A stretch of DNA of 64,000 bases from the NCBI GenBank assembly GCA_030248215.1, contig JASANG010000301.1, positions 1 through 64,000 of the forward strand, written 5' to 3'. Under the pieces are notes generated by a model. The model did no database searches, was not told where the DNA came from, and worked only from the letters and a program-made list of their open reading frames with translations. This document shows positions 31,044 to 43,065 of the stretch, piece by piece (position 1 is the first letter of the stretch; each line of letters starts with the position of its first letter). Position numbers and translations under genes: made by a program. The DNA is from Enoplolaimus lenunculus (Eukaryota; Nematoda; Enoplea; Enoplida; Thoracostomopsidae).

Positions 31044-31400
31044 AAGAGTGCATGATACCCTTTAACAAGAGTATGCAACTGGGTACATTCTATGTAGAAA
31101 AAATGTACCCAGCGCGCGTTGCATGTTTAGCTTACCCTCCCCCCGTTTGAGGGGGATCAAAACCTCCATCGATGTTGAAATTCATGTGCTACTGTATATA
31201 CTACAATGTGGTCCGATTATATTTTCGGCGTTGGCTGGAGGATACACGTGTAAAATGCACGTAAAATTGACCCCCCCCCCAGAAAAAATGAGGGGGGGTA
31301 GGACCAAAACGCAACGAGTGCTGGTACATTTAGTTCCCTGCAAAACAAGCCGTTTTGCATACTCTTGTTTAAGGGATCATATCGACTCTTGGTTCAACTA
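31035..31400. mobile_element. MITE family G, copy 2 of an adjacent pair
   Basis: Left end GGTTCAACCAAGAGTGCATG; right end is the inverse of AGTTGAACCAAGAGTCGATA. It shares ACAAGAGTATGCA and 'aatgtaccca(g)' inside both ends and has G/C homopolymer tracts in the core. It shares the GGTTCAACC junction with copy 1, so the two may be a tandem insertion or one element inserted into the end of the other. Confidence 0.75.
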
Positions 31401-32434
31401 ATTGCAAATTCACAACTTTCTGACACGGATGGCAATATATAATCGCGAAAAAAGTTGCACAAAACCCAAACGCAGTATTACAAATACATCAGAAATCAAA
31501 ATCAATCTTTGATACGAAGCCATGGCTTAAAGGTCGTTTTGATTATTCTGTATGGTTACTAAGTACAGCCAAAAAAGCCGGGTTTGAGTGTCTTCTCCCC
31601 TTGGACCCGGTCGGCAGTGCGGTATACGGCGCTACGCAGATATCGCTTCCTGTTTCAATTCTATATTATGTATACATATATTGTATATATAACATATATA
31701 TAAATTTCTCCTTGACATTTAAAGTTTCACAACTTATTTTTTAATATATATATATTGTACTAATCAATACTCGTAAAACTATGACTTGAGCAAAATTCAA
31801 ATTATTATACATAATTTCGATTGGATATACAACACACGAAAAACAATTCCTTTTAGCGTTTATGCTCTGAGAACAAAAACAACAAGAAAATACTATTCAG
31901 GGGTCTATAGAAGGCGAGCGATATTAGTGACAATAGATCCGCGACCGAAAATTTCTCGACAAGGGAAAGTAGAATTTTCTACAAGCTTCTCAATAACCTT
32001 CCGCAACCCAGCAGATGTCACAAAATTGTTTTAAAAGTCAAATTCCTAAAATGAAATCCTATTCCCGGCTACGCCCTAGGCTGTGCTACAATACCAATTG
32101 ACTAGCGTCGTTTTTTTGGCTTACGGCCATTATTTTGCAAGAAAATTACTCAAACCATCCAGAACTTTCGACGTAGCTCAAACACACAACTCAAATCCCT
32201 TTGTTTTATTATTGACCTATTCACAGGGCCGGAGCAGCCATCCCCCCATACCCGATTTGGGAGGGCCCCCACGCCCCTAAACATCCGGGTACTTCAATCG
32301 AAAAATTCCTGGTCCAGGTAACCGTTGGTCACGCAGTCATAAAAATGGTACCGATGAACTCAGCTCGTCGAGATCTATAGGATGGACCACTTTTTATCAA
32401 AATCCGACGAGGGTTCAGATTCCGTACTTCCGCC

Positions 32435-32531
32435 CAGGGTGCAAAGCGGAACTGGATTATACCGCAATCGGAACAGCAAATTTATACCGGAATCGGAACT
32501 CGTTTTGAATCGGAATTCCTATTGCACCCTG
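32435..32531. mobile_element. Short family A (hAT-type) MITE
   Basis: It starts CAGGGTGCAAAGCGGAACT and ends GGAATTCCTATTGCACCCTG, a 97-bp internally deleted copy. The flanking octamers (CTTCCGCC and CCTCCGCT) are similar but not identical, so a target duplication is only suggested. Confidence 0.7.
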
Positions 32532-33169
32532 CCTCCGCTTATCCGCTCAACATCCGGCTCCGGTTCCAGTTCTAAAATTACCATCCGGCTCCGGTCCCGA
32601 TATCCGGTAAAATTAATAATATCCGGTCGATCCCTGTTATATATATTAGACGCTCCTAACAACAGCAACAACGTATAAAAGTTGACAAATCCCAAACTGT
32701 AAAAGCGACATCTTGAACAAACACTACTGCTGCTGAGTATTTATCATGTTTTTAAGATTTCGCTTTACCAATCAACAGTGAACACAGACGTTTGTTGAGA
32801 TACAAAAGTCAACAACAATGCACAAATACGTACTGCATGCGAGAATGCAGAGTGCAATACGTAGTCATGAATGAATATATTTACTACCATATTATACATA
32901 GTATCGTGCAAATCATTGTTTTGTGAACCAGACGCGTACACATAAGCAGGCACAATAGGATCGATGGACAATATCAATTCCGGAACCTTTTTCAATAACC
33001 TTTTAACTCTTGGCTACCAAAAATTTCATCTCGTTCGTTCGTAAACCAAACATTTAAATCAGGTTAATATATATTCTGTCAGAACTAAAATCAAGACTAT
33101 ACTCCTGTTGTACATACCGCTCGTGTATATGGCGTATCCTAATCTGCTATTCAAGCCAAGTACTAATTG

Positions 33170-33310
33170 GCCGTTGCAGGCCGTAGCCAGCTCACCTTGC
33201 TGGGAGGGGGCTGAAAAATTTTCAGGAGGGACATACAAAGGGTTTTCGATGACTTACAAGCTCGTTGAAAGTTTTGGAAATTTCCTAGGGAGGCCTAAAT
33301 TTTTCAATTA
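33170..33310. repeat. Dispersed repeat, plus-oriented copy
   Basis: It contains GCCAGCTCACCTTGCTGGGAG, 'gaaaaattttcagga' and 'ttacaagctcgttgaaagttttgg'. The same order of words appears in reverse complement at about 36295-36435. The class of element is unknown; no open frame is kept. Confidence 0.6.
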
Positions 33311-33537
33311 GCAGCCCAATGCTAAACTGCTATTGAACTTTTTGACCAATCAGATTTGATTATTTGAACAGCTATACCGTTAACCAATCAGCGTTGATTT
33401 TACATCACTGTCGTCATTTTTCCAATCAAAATCAGTTTGCATTCCAGTTATTGTTCGGACTATCCTAAGCAACAACACTTGTGACTCCCAATTAACAGGA
33501 ATCAATTGATATATACGTATTTGCCAGAGATGCATTC

Positions 33538-33721
33538 ACCAGAATTCCTGTTCCGGCCGGAATTCCTCAAAAAATACTATTCCTGTTCCTGCTCCTGTTC
33601 ATCTAAACACTCCAACAGTAACTCGGTGACGAAAATTATAATTGCGGTGCTTGTCCTTGTTTCGGTTCCTACAAACAAATTCAGTTCCGGTTCCGACAAA
33701 TTTACTTCCTGTTTGAACCCT
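33538..33721. mobile_element. Degraded family A MITE
   Basis: CAGAATTCCTGTTCCGGCCGG at the left and TTTGAACCCTG at the right resemble decayed family A ends. Inside are 'ctgttcctgctcctgttc' words like those of the minisatellite at 24029. No clear target duplication. Confidence 0.45.
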
Positions 33722-34360
33722 GGTATTTGACGTATTTAGAGAACCAATGCTTCACATATTTTAAGCAGAAATGTATCTCGCGATCGCGAAAATTTAGAAA
33801 ATATTACATTCGTTTCGCAATCGATAATCTTGTTACCCTTAGCGCAACTATCACTTCTAAGCTTACATGCCACTAAATTATATACGTGTATGTATAGTAA
33901 ACTCAGCTTCGCCTTTACAAAAAGCATCAACTTCGAAAAATATGCATTTTTGCCACAAGATAAAGGCTAAACATACACAACGGTGGAACAACGCGATAGG
34001 AATACAAATAGCAAATGTCAACAACTGAACGCCCGTGGGATAAAACTTTATTTACGTTTAGTCTAAAAAAATGAATCAGGACCACGGCCACACGCCCATA
34101 ACTGGGAGCGAACGGAAACAACGCTGCACGGAAAACACAGCACGATATTATATGCCCACGATATATGCCCGTAAATTTCTCAAAAGATTCGAACAAAGCA
34201 TTCTTAGACGCTGCATAATAACCTTACACGAGTAAACCACACAAATTTTTTCGCTCTCTACGCTCATTCGCAAAGTAACTCTTAGACGTGGTTATCCTCT
34301 GCTGAAATGAAATCATGGCTTACGCAGTTGACGTAGCAAGCGAATCCGAACCTTTTTCCA

Positions 34361-34539
34361 AGGATGTGCCGATTAATCGGCATCGGCATGTTTAAGCCTT
34401 CATATACTGATGTAATGTTGTATCCTATCTGTTTATTAAGCATGGTTTACTACAGTTGGAATCGGCATCGACAAAATTTTAAAATAAAGATCGGCATCGG
34501 TTTCGGCATCGGCTAAATTTTTGGTATCGGCACGTCCCT
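34361..34539. mobile_element. hAT-like MITE (family C)
   Basis: It starts AGGATGTGCCGATTAATCGG and ends GGTATCGGCACGTCCCTA; the ends are inverted repeats. The interior repeats 'catcggcatcgg'. Flanks of C/T-rich sequence (CCTTTTTCC and ACTTTTTTC) look like a decayed 8-bp duplication. No coding capacity. Confidence 0.7.
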
Positions 34540-34879
34540 ACTTTTTTCGCCGTTCTTTTTTGCATTTTATTCTACAAACTTTGTAGCTTCCCCCCTTGGG
34601 CTCACAGTGGCTACAAAACGAATTCGACAAGTTGAAAGTTTTAGATTCAGATTCAGATTCGATTGTGAAAAAAGCCAAATCCAACAACGTTCCGTAATAT
34701 TTGCTAATATTTTTAAACAATAAAAATATCAAATCCCTTCTGTCGGGGAGTGCACGAAATATTTGCTTAAATAATAAATGTTACTTGTTTTGCAGGTCGA
34801 AAATATCCAAACGCAAGTTTCGGCTTACGAGAATCCGCCAATGCAAAGAACAGGGGCGGAACAGTATTATAAGCATATT

Positions 34880-34950
34880 CCTAAGCCTAAGCCTAATCTT
34901 AAGCCTAAGCCTAAGCGTAACAATGGGCATATTCCTAAGCCTAAGCCTAC
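34880..34950. repeat. TTAGGC-like (CCTAAG) short array
   Basis: CCTAAGCCTAAGCCTAA and two further short runs of the GCCTAA hexamer, with CTTAAG and GCGTAA variants between them. Similar short runs occur near 10785, 11130, 18125, 26665, 29880, 44245 and 46370. They are degenerate and dispersed, so they look like part of a repeat family and not a telomere. Confidence 0.7.
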
Positions 34951-35934
34951 GCCAGGCAAAAAACTAGTCTAAACCTTAAGCTTACTCTATTTCAGTCCCA
35001 CAGAAAAACGTTCCGCCATCTGATCTTTACATGGGCCCGAGAATCAATACTTACAGTGACTGGTCAGTAAACATATCAGGAGCTTGGCCCACGCATCGGT
35101 ACCAGCGTCAAACGTCCCAGACCCGGTGGCAACACGTTATTTGCCATCCGCTATCCGGTGCCATTTTATATACAATTCTTAATTGACTCACACAAAAATC
35201 AAATTCTATCACGTCGATACAAATCCTGACCCCCGGGCCCAACTACTAAACTGATCACTGGTCACATACAATTCGTCCAACCCAAAAAACGTTACATCAT
35301 TAAGTGATACCACCATCAACTAAGGCAGTATATTCACAGGAAAGCAGTGAGTTCTACTTATCAAAACCCAAAAAACTTCTACTACACCGTCTTTATTCCT
35401 ACTCCACCTACAAACTTTCATATCTTTCAAAAACTAATTTAAAGTTTTAAAATATTTTAAATAATTTATTTTAAATAATTTTTGCTACGCCTGATATCTT
35501 CAAAAATCATTTCTAAACGACCACTTTCGATTATTTTACTAGGCTATTCAAACATACCACAAAAAACACATCAGCAAAAGTTGCAACAAACACTATCCCA
35601 ACTACTCAACCCAAAAATCATATATGCGCACGCCAGCCCCTATTCTTGACACAACTTTTACTAAAAATATTTTATATTCTGTTCAGCACATGTGAACAGC
35701 CTATTCAAATCATACTGAAGCATTATCAAATCCAACTATATTTGTGACTTTCTCTAAAACGTACATTTAGAATGACACCTATAAATGCAATCTCCTTTGC
35801 TGATCAAACCTATATATACCTCGATATACCACTTAAACATCTTGAAACATACTGAATCTCCACTCAATATCAACACAACTCAACTCTACCCCCAATATAT
35901 ATACATACTTCTAAATGAAACAGTACCATATAGA

Positions 35935-36030
35935 GCCCTTCACGAAAATTTTGCTGCGGATACGGTGGAACTCAAACCCACACCGTACGGATTACCGGTG
36001 GTCTGCTACTATAAATTCCCTGGCGCCTTA
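35935..36030 (-). mobile_element. tRNA-derived SINE (family 1), diverged copy
   Basis: On the minus strand the words AGACCACCGGTAATCCGTAC and GTGTGGGTTTGAG match the anticodon-arm and B-box regions of the copy at 26131. The A box is decayed. The 'gaaaatttt' tail junction is kept at 35943-35952. Confidence 0.6.
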
Positions 36031-36294
36031 CAAATTTTCAAATACGACTACCGACACCTTCATTATTTTTACTGTCACACTATGACGATAACAGGCAACT
36101 CATAAACAAACACAAAACCCAAGCACAAATCAAAGATTCACAGCTGTATGTACTTGACAATTTCGCTGAATACTCAATATACGACAAATCAATAATATAC
36201 AGCAAAAAAACTAATAAATATCTTCTTTGTAGAATTACCCCGCAAGCAATATCCAAGTATTCGTCGTGTAATGGCACCACCCTCTTAGCCATGG

Positions 36295-36435
36295 GGTGCG
36301 CAGGGGAGCTCAAGCTAAGCCCCTTGGAAAGTTTTGCCCACCTAGAAAATTTTCAACCTTGCTTACAACTCATTGAAAGCTTTTGAATGCCCCTCCTAAA
36401 AAATTTTAACCCCCTAGCAAGGTGAGCTGGCTACA
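36295..36435. repeat. Dispersed repeat, minus-oriented copy
   Basis: Reverse-complement match to 33170-33310: 'ccctagcaaggtgagctggc', 'aaaaaattttaaccc' and 'acaactcattgaaagctttt' are in the matching inverse order. The two copies are about 3 kb apart and clearly diverged, so the duplication is old. Confidence 0.6.
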
Positions 36436-37847
36436 GTCCTATATGGCACTCTACACAACAATATCCATATTGCAACTGAGATATTTTCACCAAGAACTCG
36501 CTGCAAACGAATATATATACACACAATATATACGTATATACGTATGTACCTAGGCAAATACATTCATATATATAAATATATATACATGTATATAATATAT
36601 ATGTATATGTATGTATGTATGAATATATATTATACATGTATATATTCTACAACATTTTAAAACAACTGAAAACTATGGATATTTCAACCGCAACCGCAGT
36701 ATGCACATGACGATGAGAATGCCACCCAACTTCGACATTCTCACTGCAAAGTGCAAATATATATTCAATATGAAGGTATTTGCGTGTGAATAATGTCTAT
36801 ATATCAGCACAAAACATGACAGACGTGTACATTTATCAAAATAATCAAACCAATTCACTACGTATGTATCGCATTCTAAACAAAATTTCCAAACGCCAAA
36901 ATTTTTATATAAACACGGTCTTGTATTGACTGCAAAATTTTCAAATTTTACAAGTTACTTCAAGTAAACTTATATTGTGTCATAGAACCACCTTATATAC
37001 GGGCCAGTTATGGCTACTTAGGCAGCGTAGCAAAACCTGAACGAATCTGACTTGCTCTGAAATCCAATCGTCCCGAAGATGTTATAAATGTACACTTTGT
37101 ATGTAAAAATTACTTTTTATAAATTTCAGGACCATCAACGTAAAGAGTAACCAGTAGGACAAATTGTCAAGCGACGAATTGTCGTAGATTCGTGAACAAA
37201 AACATTTGATACTACAGAAACGTTATCTCAGGCTTTCCAACAAATATTTGAGTTCGGCAAAAACACTGCTGAACGTTTGTCGCTGAAAGTTCAAAATGTA
37301 GCATATCTCAATATGAAACAACCTGTTAGTTATCCTTCAAAATCACAGACCCATTCCGTAAATTTTTTGTATATGATCGCACGCACCCTAGTATACCTCC
37401 TATATATACAAACCAATCACAACATGACTTTACATACGAACCAGTGTGTCGTATTCGCTGTATTTATGGGAAATTAACCAATACTACTTATGTAACTGCA
37501 AAAACCAGGTTTACACTTCCGCGAAATACTTAGACAAATCTTAAACCGTATAATAGAAGCCAAACAGATTAGTGCAAAATTAAACAGCTAAATACATACC
37601 AAATTTGTTATCGATTGCAAACTACAATTTAACTTTATCACAATATTAAATGAATTCGTAGCCGAACCGCCTATTTTAGACATATTTCAGTGAATTGAAT
37701 TACACGGCAAGCTCTCACTTCTGAGAATTGCCTTATTAGATATAAAACTAAAAGTCAATAGCAGGTCAATGGATTTAAGTTATAATGTATACTAGTCGTC
37801 CAACTATGCGAAATGCGCAACAAAAATAAGTATATACATAAAAGTAT

Positions 37848-38234
37848 CCGGGTGCAACCGGAATTACAATTTACCGGAACCGGAATTTGAAAATTTTACC
37901 GGAACCGGAACCGGAAAGTGAAAAATGCATTTTACCAAAAATTTCATTTTAATCTTTTTTTGCTCTATTATTTGTGAAATAACCTTAGTCGAACATAGGT
38001 ATTTATTTTATTTGGTGTATTTTAGATTTTCATCATCGACTGAAGTGAAATCCACCATCAATGGCTTATATTCGGAACATAAGTGGCTTTCAAAAGAGAT
38101 TCTTAAAAATTAGCAAAGTTAAGAAAACTGGCAAATTATAACACCGGAATTTTTAAATCCGGTAAAAATTTACCGGAACCGGAAGGTGAAAAATTGCCGG
38201 AACCGGAACCGGAATTTCGGTTGCATGCACCCTG
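37848..38234. mobile_element. Complete hAT-type MITE (family A) with 8-bp target duplication
   Basis: It starts CCGGGTGCAACCGGAATT and ends GGTTGCATGCACCCTG. The identical octamer AAAAGTAT lies directly before (37840-37847) and after (38235-38242). Tandem ACCGGAACCGGAA words line both ends and the middle is unique AT-rich sequence. At 387 bp it is longer than the copy at 24405 and has a different core, so the family has several internal versions. Confidence 0.9.
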
Positions 38235-38383
38235 AAAAGTATATATGCAAATTTTCTAATTATAGAACGATCTCGTCTACGTATGTGCAATGAAACTATC
38301 GTAAACAAATATTCTGGAGACTTGCCCAAAATACGCATGTGGGAAATTCCAGCTTTAATATATAGATATAGTGCAATCCTAAG

Positions 38384-38524
38384 GGTTGCGTTATACTCGT
38401 CGTACGGCACGGCAAAAACTTTGCCGCACGCCGCCGCGCTGTGCTGTAAAACTTTTTATTAAAAAATACGGCACGCCACAGTACGGCGGCGCGCCGGCTT
38501 CCGGCACTGTAAAGTATAACACAG
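38384..38524. mobile_element. MITE family B with probable 7-bp target duplication
   Basis: It starts GGTTGCGTTATACTCGTCG and ends AAAGTATAACACAG, an imperfect inverted repeat. TCCTAAG flanks both sides (38377-38383 and 38525-38531). The core is very GC-rich ('gccgcacgccgccgcgc', 'acggcggcgcgccgg'), in strong contrast to its surroundings. No open frame. Confidence 0.8.
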
Positions 38525-38950
38525 TCCTAAGAATTCCGCATTTATAGTTTTTACGCAACAATCGAACCTGTACATAATACGTACATACGTAAGTAGTGTT
38601 TTTGTTTTATCCGTATATACAACGTAGATAGTCAAAACAAGAAGAGTGCAGCGTTGACAATATATAACATGAACTAATTAAAAGTAAATATTCCAGGGAA
38701 TACACTATTAAAACTCCAAACATGTAGTTAGTTAGTTAATTTAGTTTAGACAAATTGGCTAAGACAATTTTGGGTTTCAGCTTTTATCAAAAGTCCCAAC
38801 GTCATACTTAACAACAATCAACACCTTCGTTTCAACTTAAATTTTAATGCACGCTGATTAAAACAAATTATATACGCAATACACAGTGCAACACCGTTAA
38901 ATATGTTAAGAGACATAATTAATAGAGTTGTCTTGTAACATTTAAACATA

Positions 38951-39345
38951 GAGATGTGCAGATTAATCGACATCGACAATAGTCGGCACTTATCGTGCGT
39001 ATCTGCATTGGCCCTTGGCATTGCAAAAAAATTGCCCATTCCTTGTAGATATTTTTTTGCACATCACATTGTTGGAATGCTACGTACGTATCAATTTTCA
39101 CGACAACCGTTAATACCTCCCTTGCGTTTGTGTTTGAAAATTAATTAACATGAACCGTTTTCATAAACTTGTAATCTTATATGGCTGTTAGGGTTCACGT
39201 CATCGCATATAATGATGTAGTAATGTTGTATCCTATCTGTTCTTAAAGCAACGTGTATTAAAATTAAAGTCGCATTGGCATCGGTATCGACATATTTTTA
39301 AAGTAAAAATCGGCATCTGCAAACATTCTGGCATCGGTACCGCCT
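38951..39345. mobile_element. hAT-like MITE (family C), longer copy
   Basis: It starts GAGATGTGCAGATTAATCGACATCG and ends with 'gcatcggtaccgcc'. It shares ATGTTGTATCCTATCTGTT with the copy at 34361, showing common descent beyond the ends. Several 'catcgg' words have decayed. Confidence 0.65.
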
Positions 39346-41287
39346 AAAAATAAGTACCCGGATGACCCAGAATTACAAAAATCCAAACCTCGGGATCGGA
39401 TCCGAATTTGGCCGGATACCAAGTTTTGCAACGGTAAAACCCAAACTCCGGCCCGAACACCACGGCCTGAAAAGTGAGCGCTCAATAGCTACGCAAAACA
39501 CGTAAAAGATGGACACTGAGTTCATAAATGGCGGATCTAGAAGTTTCTGACGACCGATAGCTACCTTTAAATACACATAGACATCCAGCATCCAAAGCGC
39601 TTCTCGCATCCGTCGAGTTAGCTTAAAAGCCACTCTTACGAGTTTTTAAGGTTGGTCTGGTCTGTCTGGTTTTACATAATTGTCTCAAGAATAAACTGCG
39701 AAGCAGAATCATATGCGTAAGCCCAAAATTTCAGGGTTTCGTAATTGTTAGACTTTTCCAAAATTAAACAATTACAGGAGAAGGGAAGCCGAAAAAAAAA
39801 AAGGGAAGGATACGCATCATAATGCTAATTTGTAATTTTGTGTAGCTTCGTTAGGGGTTCCAGCTATATCCGTCCATGTGGGGTTTACAGATAACATAAA
39901 AAAATTACAGGTTCGTTGCCGTTTTGTACCTAGGCGCAAACAATACGCCTCTCGGAGTGAGGAATAGAGCATTCTTGGCAGATTAGGTATCATAAACAAA
40001 TCCATGTCATGTCGGCCTATTCAAACCGTTTCACAAGTAAGCACTAGCTGAATCCTTTAAAATTTTAAGCAACCAATGTCTGACCTTGACAATAACGCTA
40101 AAGACTAACAGTAGAAAAAACCGATCGCAAATAAAACAGTAATCCTATATACAGTATATACTGTACACATAGCAGGTGTACGTCTGTACGTACTCAGAAT
40201 TTTTACCCAAAAATTCAGACGTCATATCTAAGAGACTGAAGACTTCTTTGAAGTACTGCTAACATACTCGGTTTCTATCCTTAATGTTCCTGAAACATAT
40301 GGCCATGCCGGAAATCGAGCCTCGGACCACTCGCTCGCGAGTAAAGCGCGCAGTACCAACTTGAAGTCTAGTTTTGCTCAGAAGTTAATTTTCGGGAAGA
40401 CCTTGCAATACTAAAACAGGCTTGCTTCCAGTTCTGACTGCACATACTTAAAAACACACGAAACAATCGGCCACTACCACCAGAATATGATTATTGACTT
40501 AAAAGTTAGATTTTTTATTAAAAGGACAGAAATCGCAAAGTAATTCTACTGCGTTCATTTCAGATCATCGAAAGTTTTTCAGTAATTCGTAACTTTCACT
40601 CACTTTCTAGCACTAGCCATGTGGTCGTCCGCAAAAAGTCTTTATAAAAAAATTCATAGCAACCGTTTTTATGTGCGTGACAGTTTCTTATCCAAAACAT
40701 AAGGAATGTCTCCAATGCTAACTTTTAAGCTAAAATAAATGTAGACGAGCTGACTACAGTGACAAGGGCTGATTGAAAAGCTTCTGCCGAACTGATGCTA
40801 GTTTCAAACTTTGGCCCAACGTACTATAATGTTTCCACATGGGTTTTTGTGAGGACTCTGTTTGCAAAGAAAATCATAATCTGAGATTAGAAGCAAAAAA
40901 GAAGGCATGGCGCCTTCGTTCAATTGCACGGTGCGTGGTGTGAACGGATCATTTTGTTTCTGCGTCAAGCACAGCAAACTTGCCAGATCCAAAGTAAGAT
41001 CTTTATGATTTCTTTTCTGTTTTTTATAAACATGCAAATTGCAGTTATTGCTAAACTGTTTTTAAAGGGCTCCGGCAGATTATTTCGATTCGAGAGCGTA
41101 AGAAAAACAATTTTATTAACACCACTATGGTGCAGAAAATATATCCTTTTATAAAAACTATCTTTTCTTGTTTCTGAAACATTTGAGAAGGGGTATATTC
41201 TTTCTATACTGCTCTTGAATACGCCCCTGTTGTCTTTAACATAAAAACTTAAACGGAAATTGTGCATTCATCGTATATACTCATTCA

Positions 41288-41330
41288 GGCCCATGTTACT
41301 TTACGGGGCGTTCGTGTTTCCTGCGGGTCC
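41288..41330. repeat. Dispersed 'GGCCCATGTTACTTT' motif
   Basis: This copy of about 43 bp has GGCCCATGTTACTTTACGGGG followed by 'cgttcgtgtttcctgcgggtcc'. It aligns without gaps to the copies at 10592, 10703 and 44457 (inverse copy 63609). Confidence 0.8.
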
Positions 41331-41601
41331 GTTAAAGTAAAAGTGGACCTATCGAATATTCGTATCCCAACTGTTTTTCACAAAATGTGTCCGAATTTCC
41401 GCTAGCTATTGTTGGAAGATGCAACGACAAAATTTCACCTCAGAGGTTTAATTAAAGGTTATCAGTAAAAACATGAATAATATTGTAATCAAAGTCTTTC
41501 GCGCGCATAACTTCGCTTTCACGTTGGCATTTACGTCAGCATGTAGTCAATTGGTTTTCTTTCAAACTTTACCACTGTGAAAAAGTAAGCTACCTGCACA
41601 C

Positions 41602-41950
41602 CAGGGTACAACCGGAGGTCTGCCTCCGGCAGAAGATTGACCTCCGGCTACGGCTTCAATACAATTTTTGCCGAAGGTTCCGGCTATTTCGATTTAGTTA
41701 AACTTTATTAAACGATAGGCCCAATTTTGAGGAAAAAAATGGCGAGATTTCGTAAAAAATATTAACCGTAAAAAGTCAAACGATTTAACAATATATTGCA
41801 CATATTTGCTGAAACTGACAAATTATAATTTTAACTACCTAATTTCACCTCTCCGCTACCTCCGGCTCTGGTTCCGGCAAGTTTTGTTGACCTCTGGCTC
41901 CGGCTGCGGCAAGTTTAGTTGACATCTGGCTCCGGCTGCGGTACTTTTCA
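41602..41950. mobile_element. Old family A-like MITE with CCTCCGGC interior
   Basis: It starts CAGGGTACAACCGGAGGTC, similar to a family A end. 'ctccggctacgg' and 'ctccggctgcgg' words then cluster at both sides of an AT-rich core. No matching right terminal sequence was found. Confidence 0.45.
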
Positions 41951-42282
41951 TTATACATGGATTTACGTTTAAAGCAAATTTCATTATGTTTACATCTTTC
42001 TAACCCAATTAAACTTTCATCGTTACTGGGCCAAATCTTCACAAAAGAATGAGGTACGCAATGCGAATAAAAATTTGTATGTTTGTGCATGAGTTCAATA
42101 GTTAAGGGTGTAGCATTCAGCCAAAGCACTATTAAGCCTAAAGCAGCAGCGTACGAAAAAGTCATAAGCTTATCATCTTTAAGTTATCATTTGTGTCTTT
42201 ACTCAACGGTAATCGTTAGTGCTTCTATAATGTTAACCCTTTAGCTCATGAATATTTCCTATTTCCCTGAGACCTACTTTTA

Positions 42283-42349
42283 TGCTAGGATTCGAACTCC
42301 AGTGACTGGAGTGGGAGGCGTATACCATGACCACTCAGCTATAGGAGCT
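42283..42349 (-). mobile_element. tRNA-like SINE head (family 2), copy 1
   Basis: On the minus strand this reads like a tRNA: AGCTCCTATAGCTGAGTGG (A box TAGCTGAGTGG), 'tatacgcctcccactcc' with a CCC triplet in anticodon position, and B box GGAGTTCGAATCC. The acceptor ends do not pair fully, and a second copy with the same downstream tail lies at 42461, so a SINE derived from a glycine-type tRNA is likelier than an active gene. Confidence 0.65.
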
Positions 42350-42460
42350 TGTTATAGATAGTATTAAACTGAAATTTTTCGCTTAAAAATAAACTGAAAA
42401 TTTTTCGCTTAACCCTTTCTCACATGAATATTTTCTATTTCCCCTAAGACTTACTTTTAT

Positions 42461-42527
42461 GCTAGGATTCGAACGCCAGTGACTGGAGTGGGAGGCGTAT
42501 ACCATCACCACTCAGCTATAGGAGCTT
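42461..42527 (-). mobile_element. tRNA-like SINE head (family 2), copy 2
   Basis: It is nearly identical to 42283-42349. Differences include GGCGTTCGAATCC in the B box and GTGATGG for GTCATGG. The tail AAAAGTAAGTCTTAGGGGAAA plus 'atgtgagaaagggtt' is also shared with copy 1, giving a unit of about 180 bp repeated in tandem. Confidence 0.65.
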
Positions 42528-43065
42528 GACGCTCGAGCCCGAGGGGGCTCTCACGTCTTGTGGTGATTTAGTACTATGTATACGTACAATTGTTAAACAC
42601 AGTGCGATATATATTATTTAACGTATATACACAGCGCTGAGTTGCCTATGGGAAAACTCAATGTGAGAAGGGGTTAAGGTGTATAGTGCCACGATAAAAA
42701 AAGTCATTCTACTATGGTTGCAATTCTTCGTGCGTTTTAGCGATGCTTATCAGGATGTTATAGCTTTATGTCGCTCACACGTTACCATACGTTCACTCAG
42801 CACATCCATCGTCCCCCTATACTGTTTTAAAAAGGCTGGCTGTACTGTTATTGTGTAACTGTGTGCGGAAATTTTATCTCTAAATAAAAGATGTCCGCAT
42901 AGAGTTTATTGCGTTGACGGAAATTTTATATACTGCTTGCGCATTACGTTAATATTAAATATAGAGTTGCGTGAACTGTCGGACTTTGTCGTTAGTCTAA
43001 AAGGTGTCGCCGGAAAGCGCTAAATAAGATAATTAATTTAATGCGTTATTTTTGTTGCTTTTTGC

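Noticed and set aside
34880-34950. Telomere or telomere-derived site from the TTAGGC-like run
   Set aside because: Runs are short, degenerate and dispersed through internal DNA beside conserved genes; there is no long uniform array.
40804-41270. Overlapping open frames on both strands near 41 kb
   Set aside because: No domain, no consistent splice chain and no repeat match; they look like chance frames.
41845-42165. Minus-strand open frame with a signal-peptide-like start (MTFSYAAALGLIVLWL)
   Set aside because: It runs into the repeated CCTCCGGC part of a MITE, has no recognisable domain and no supported splice partners.
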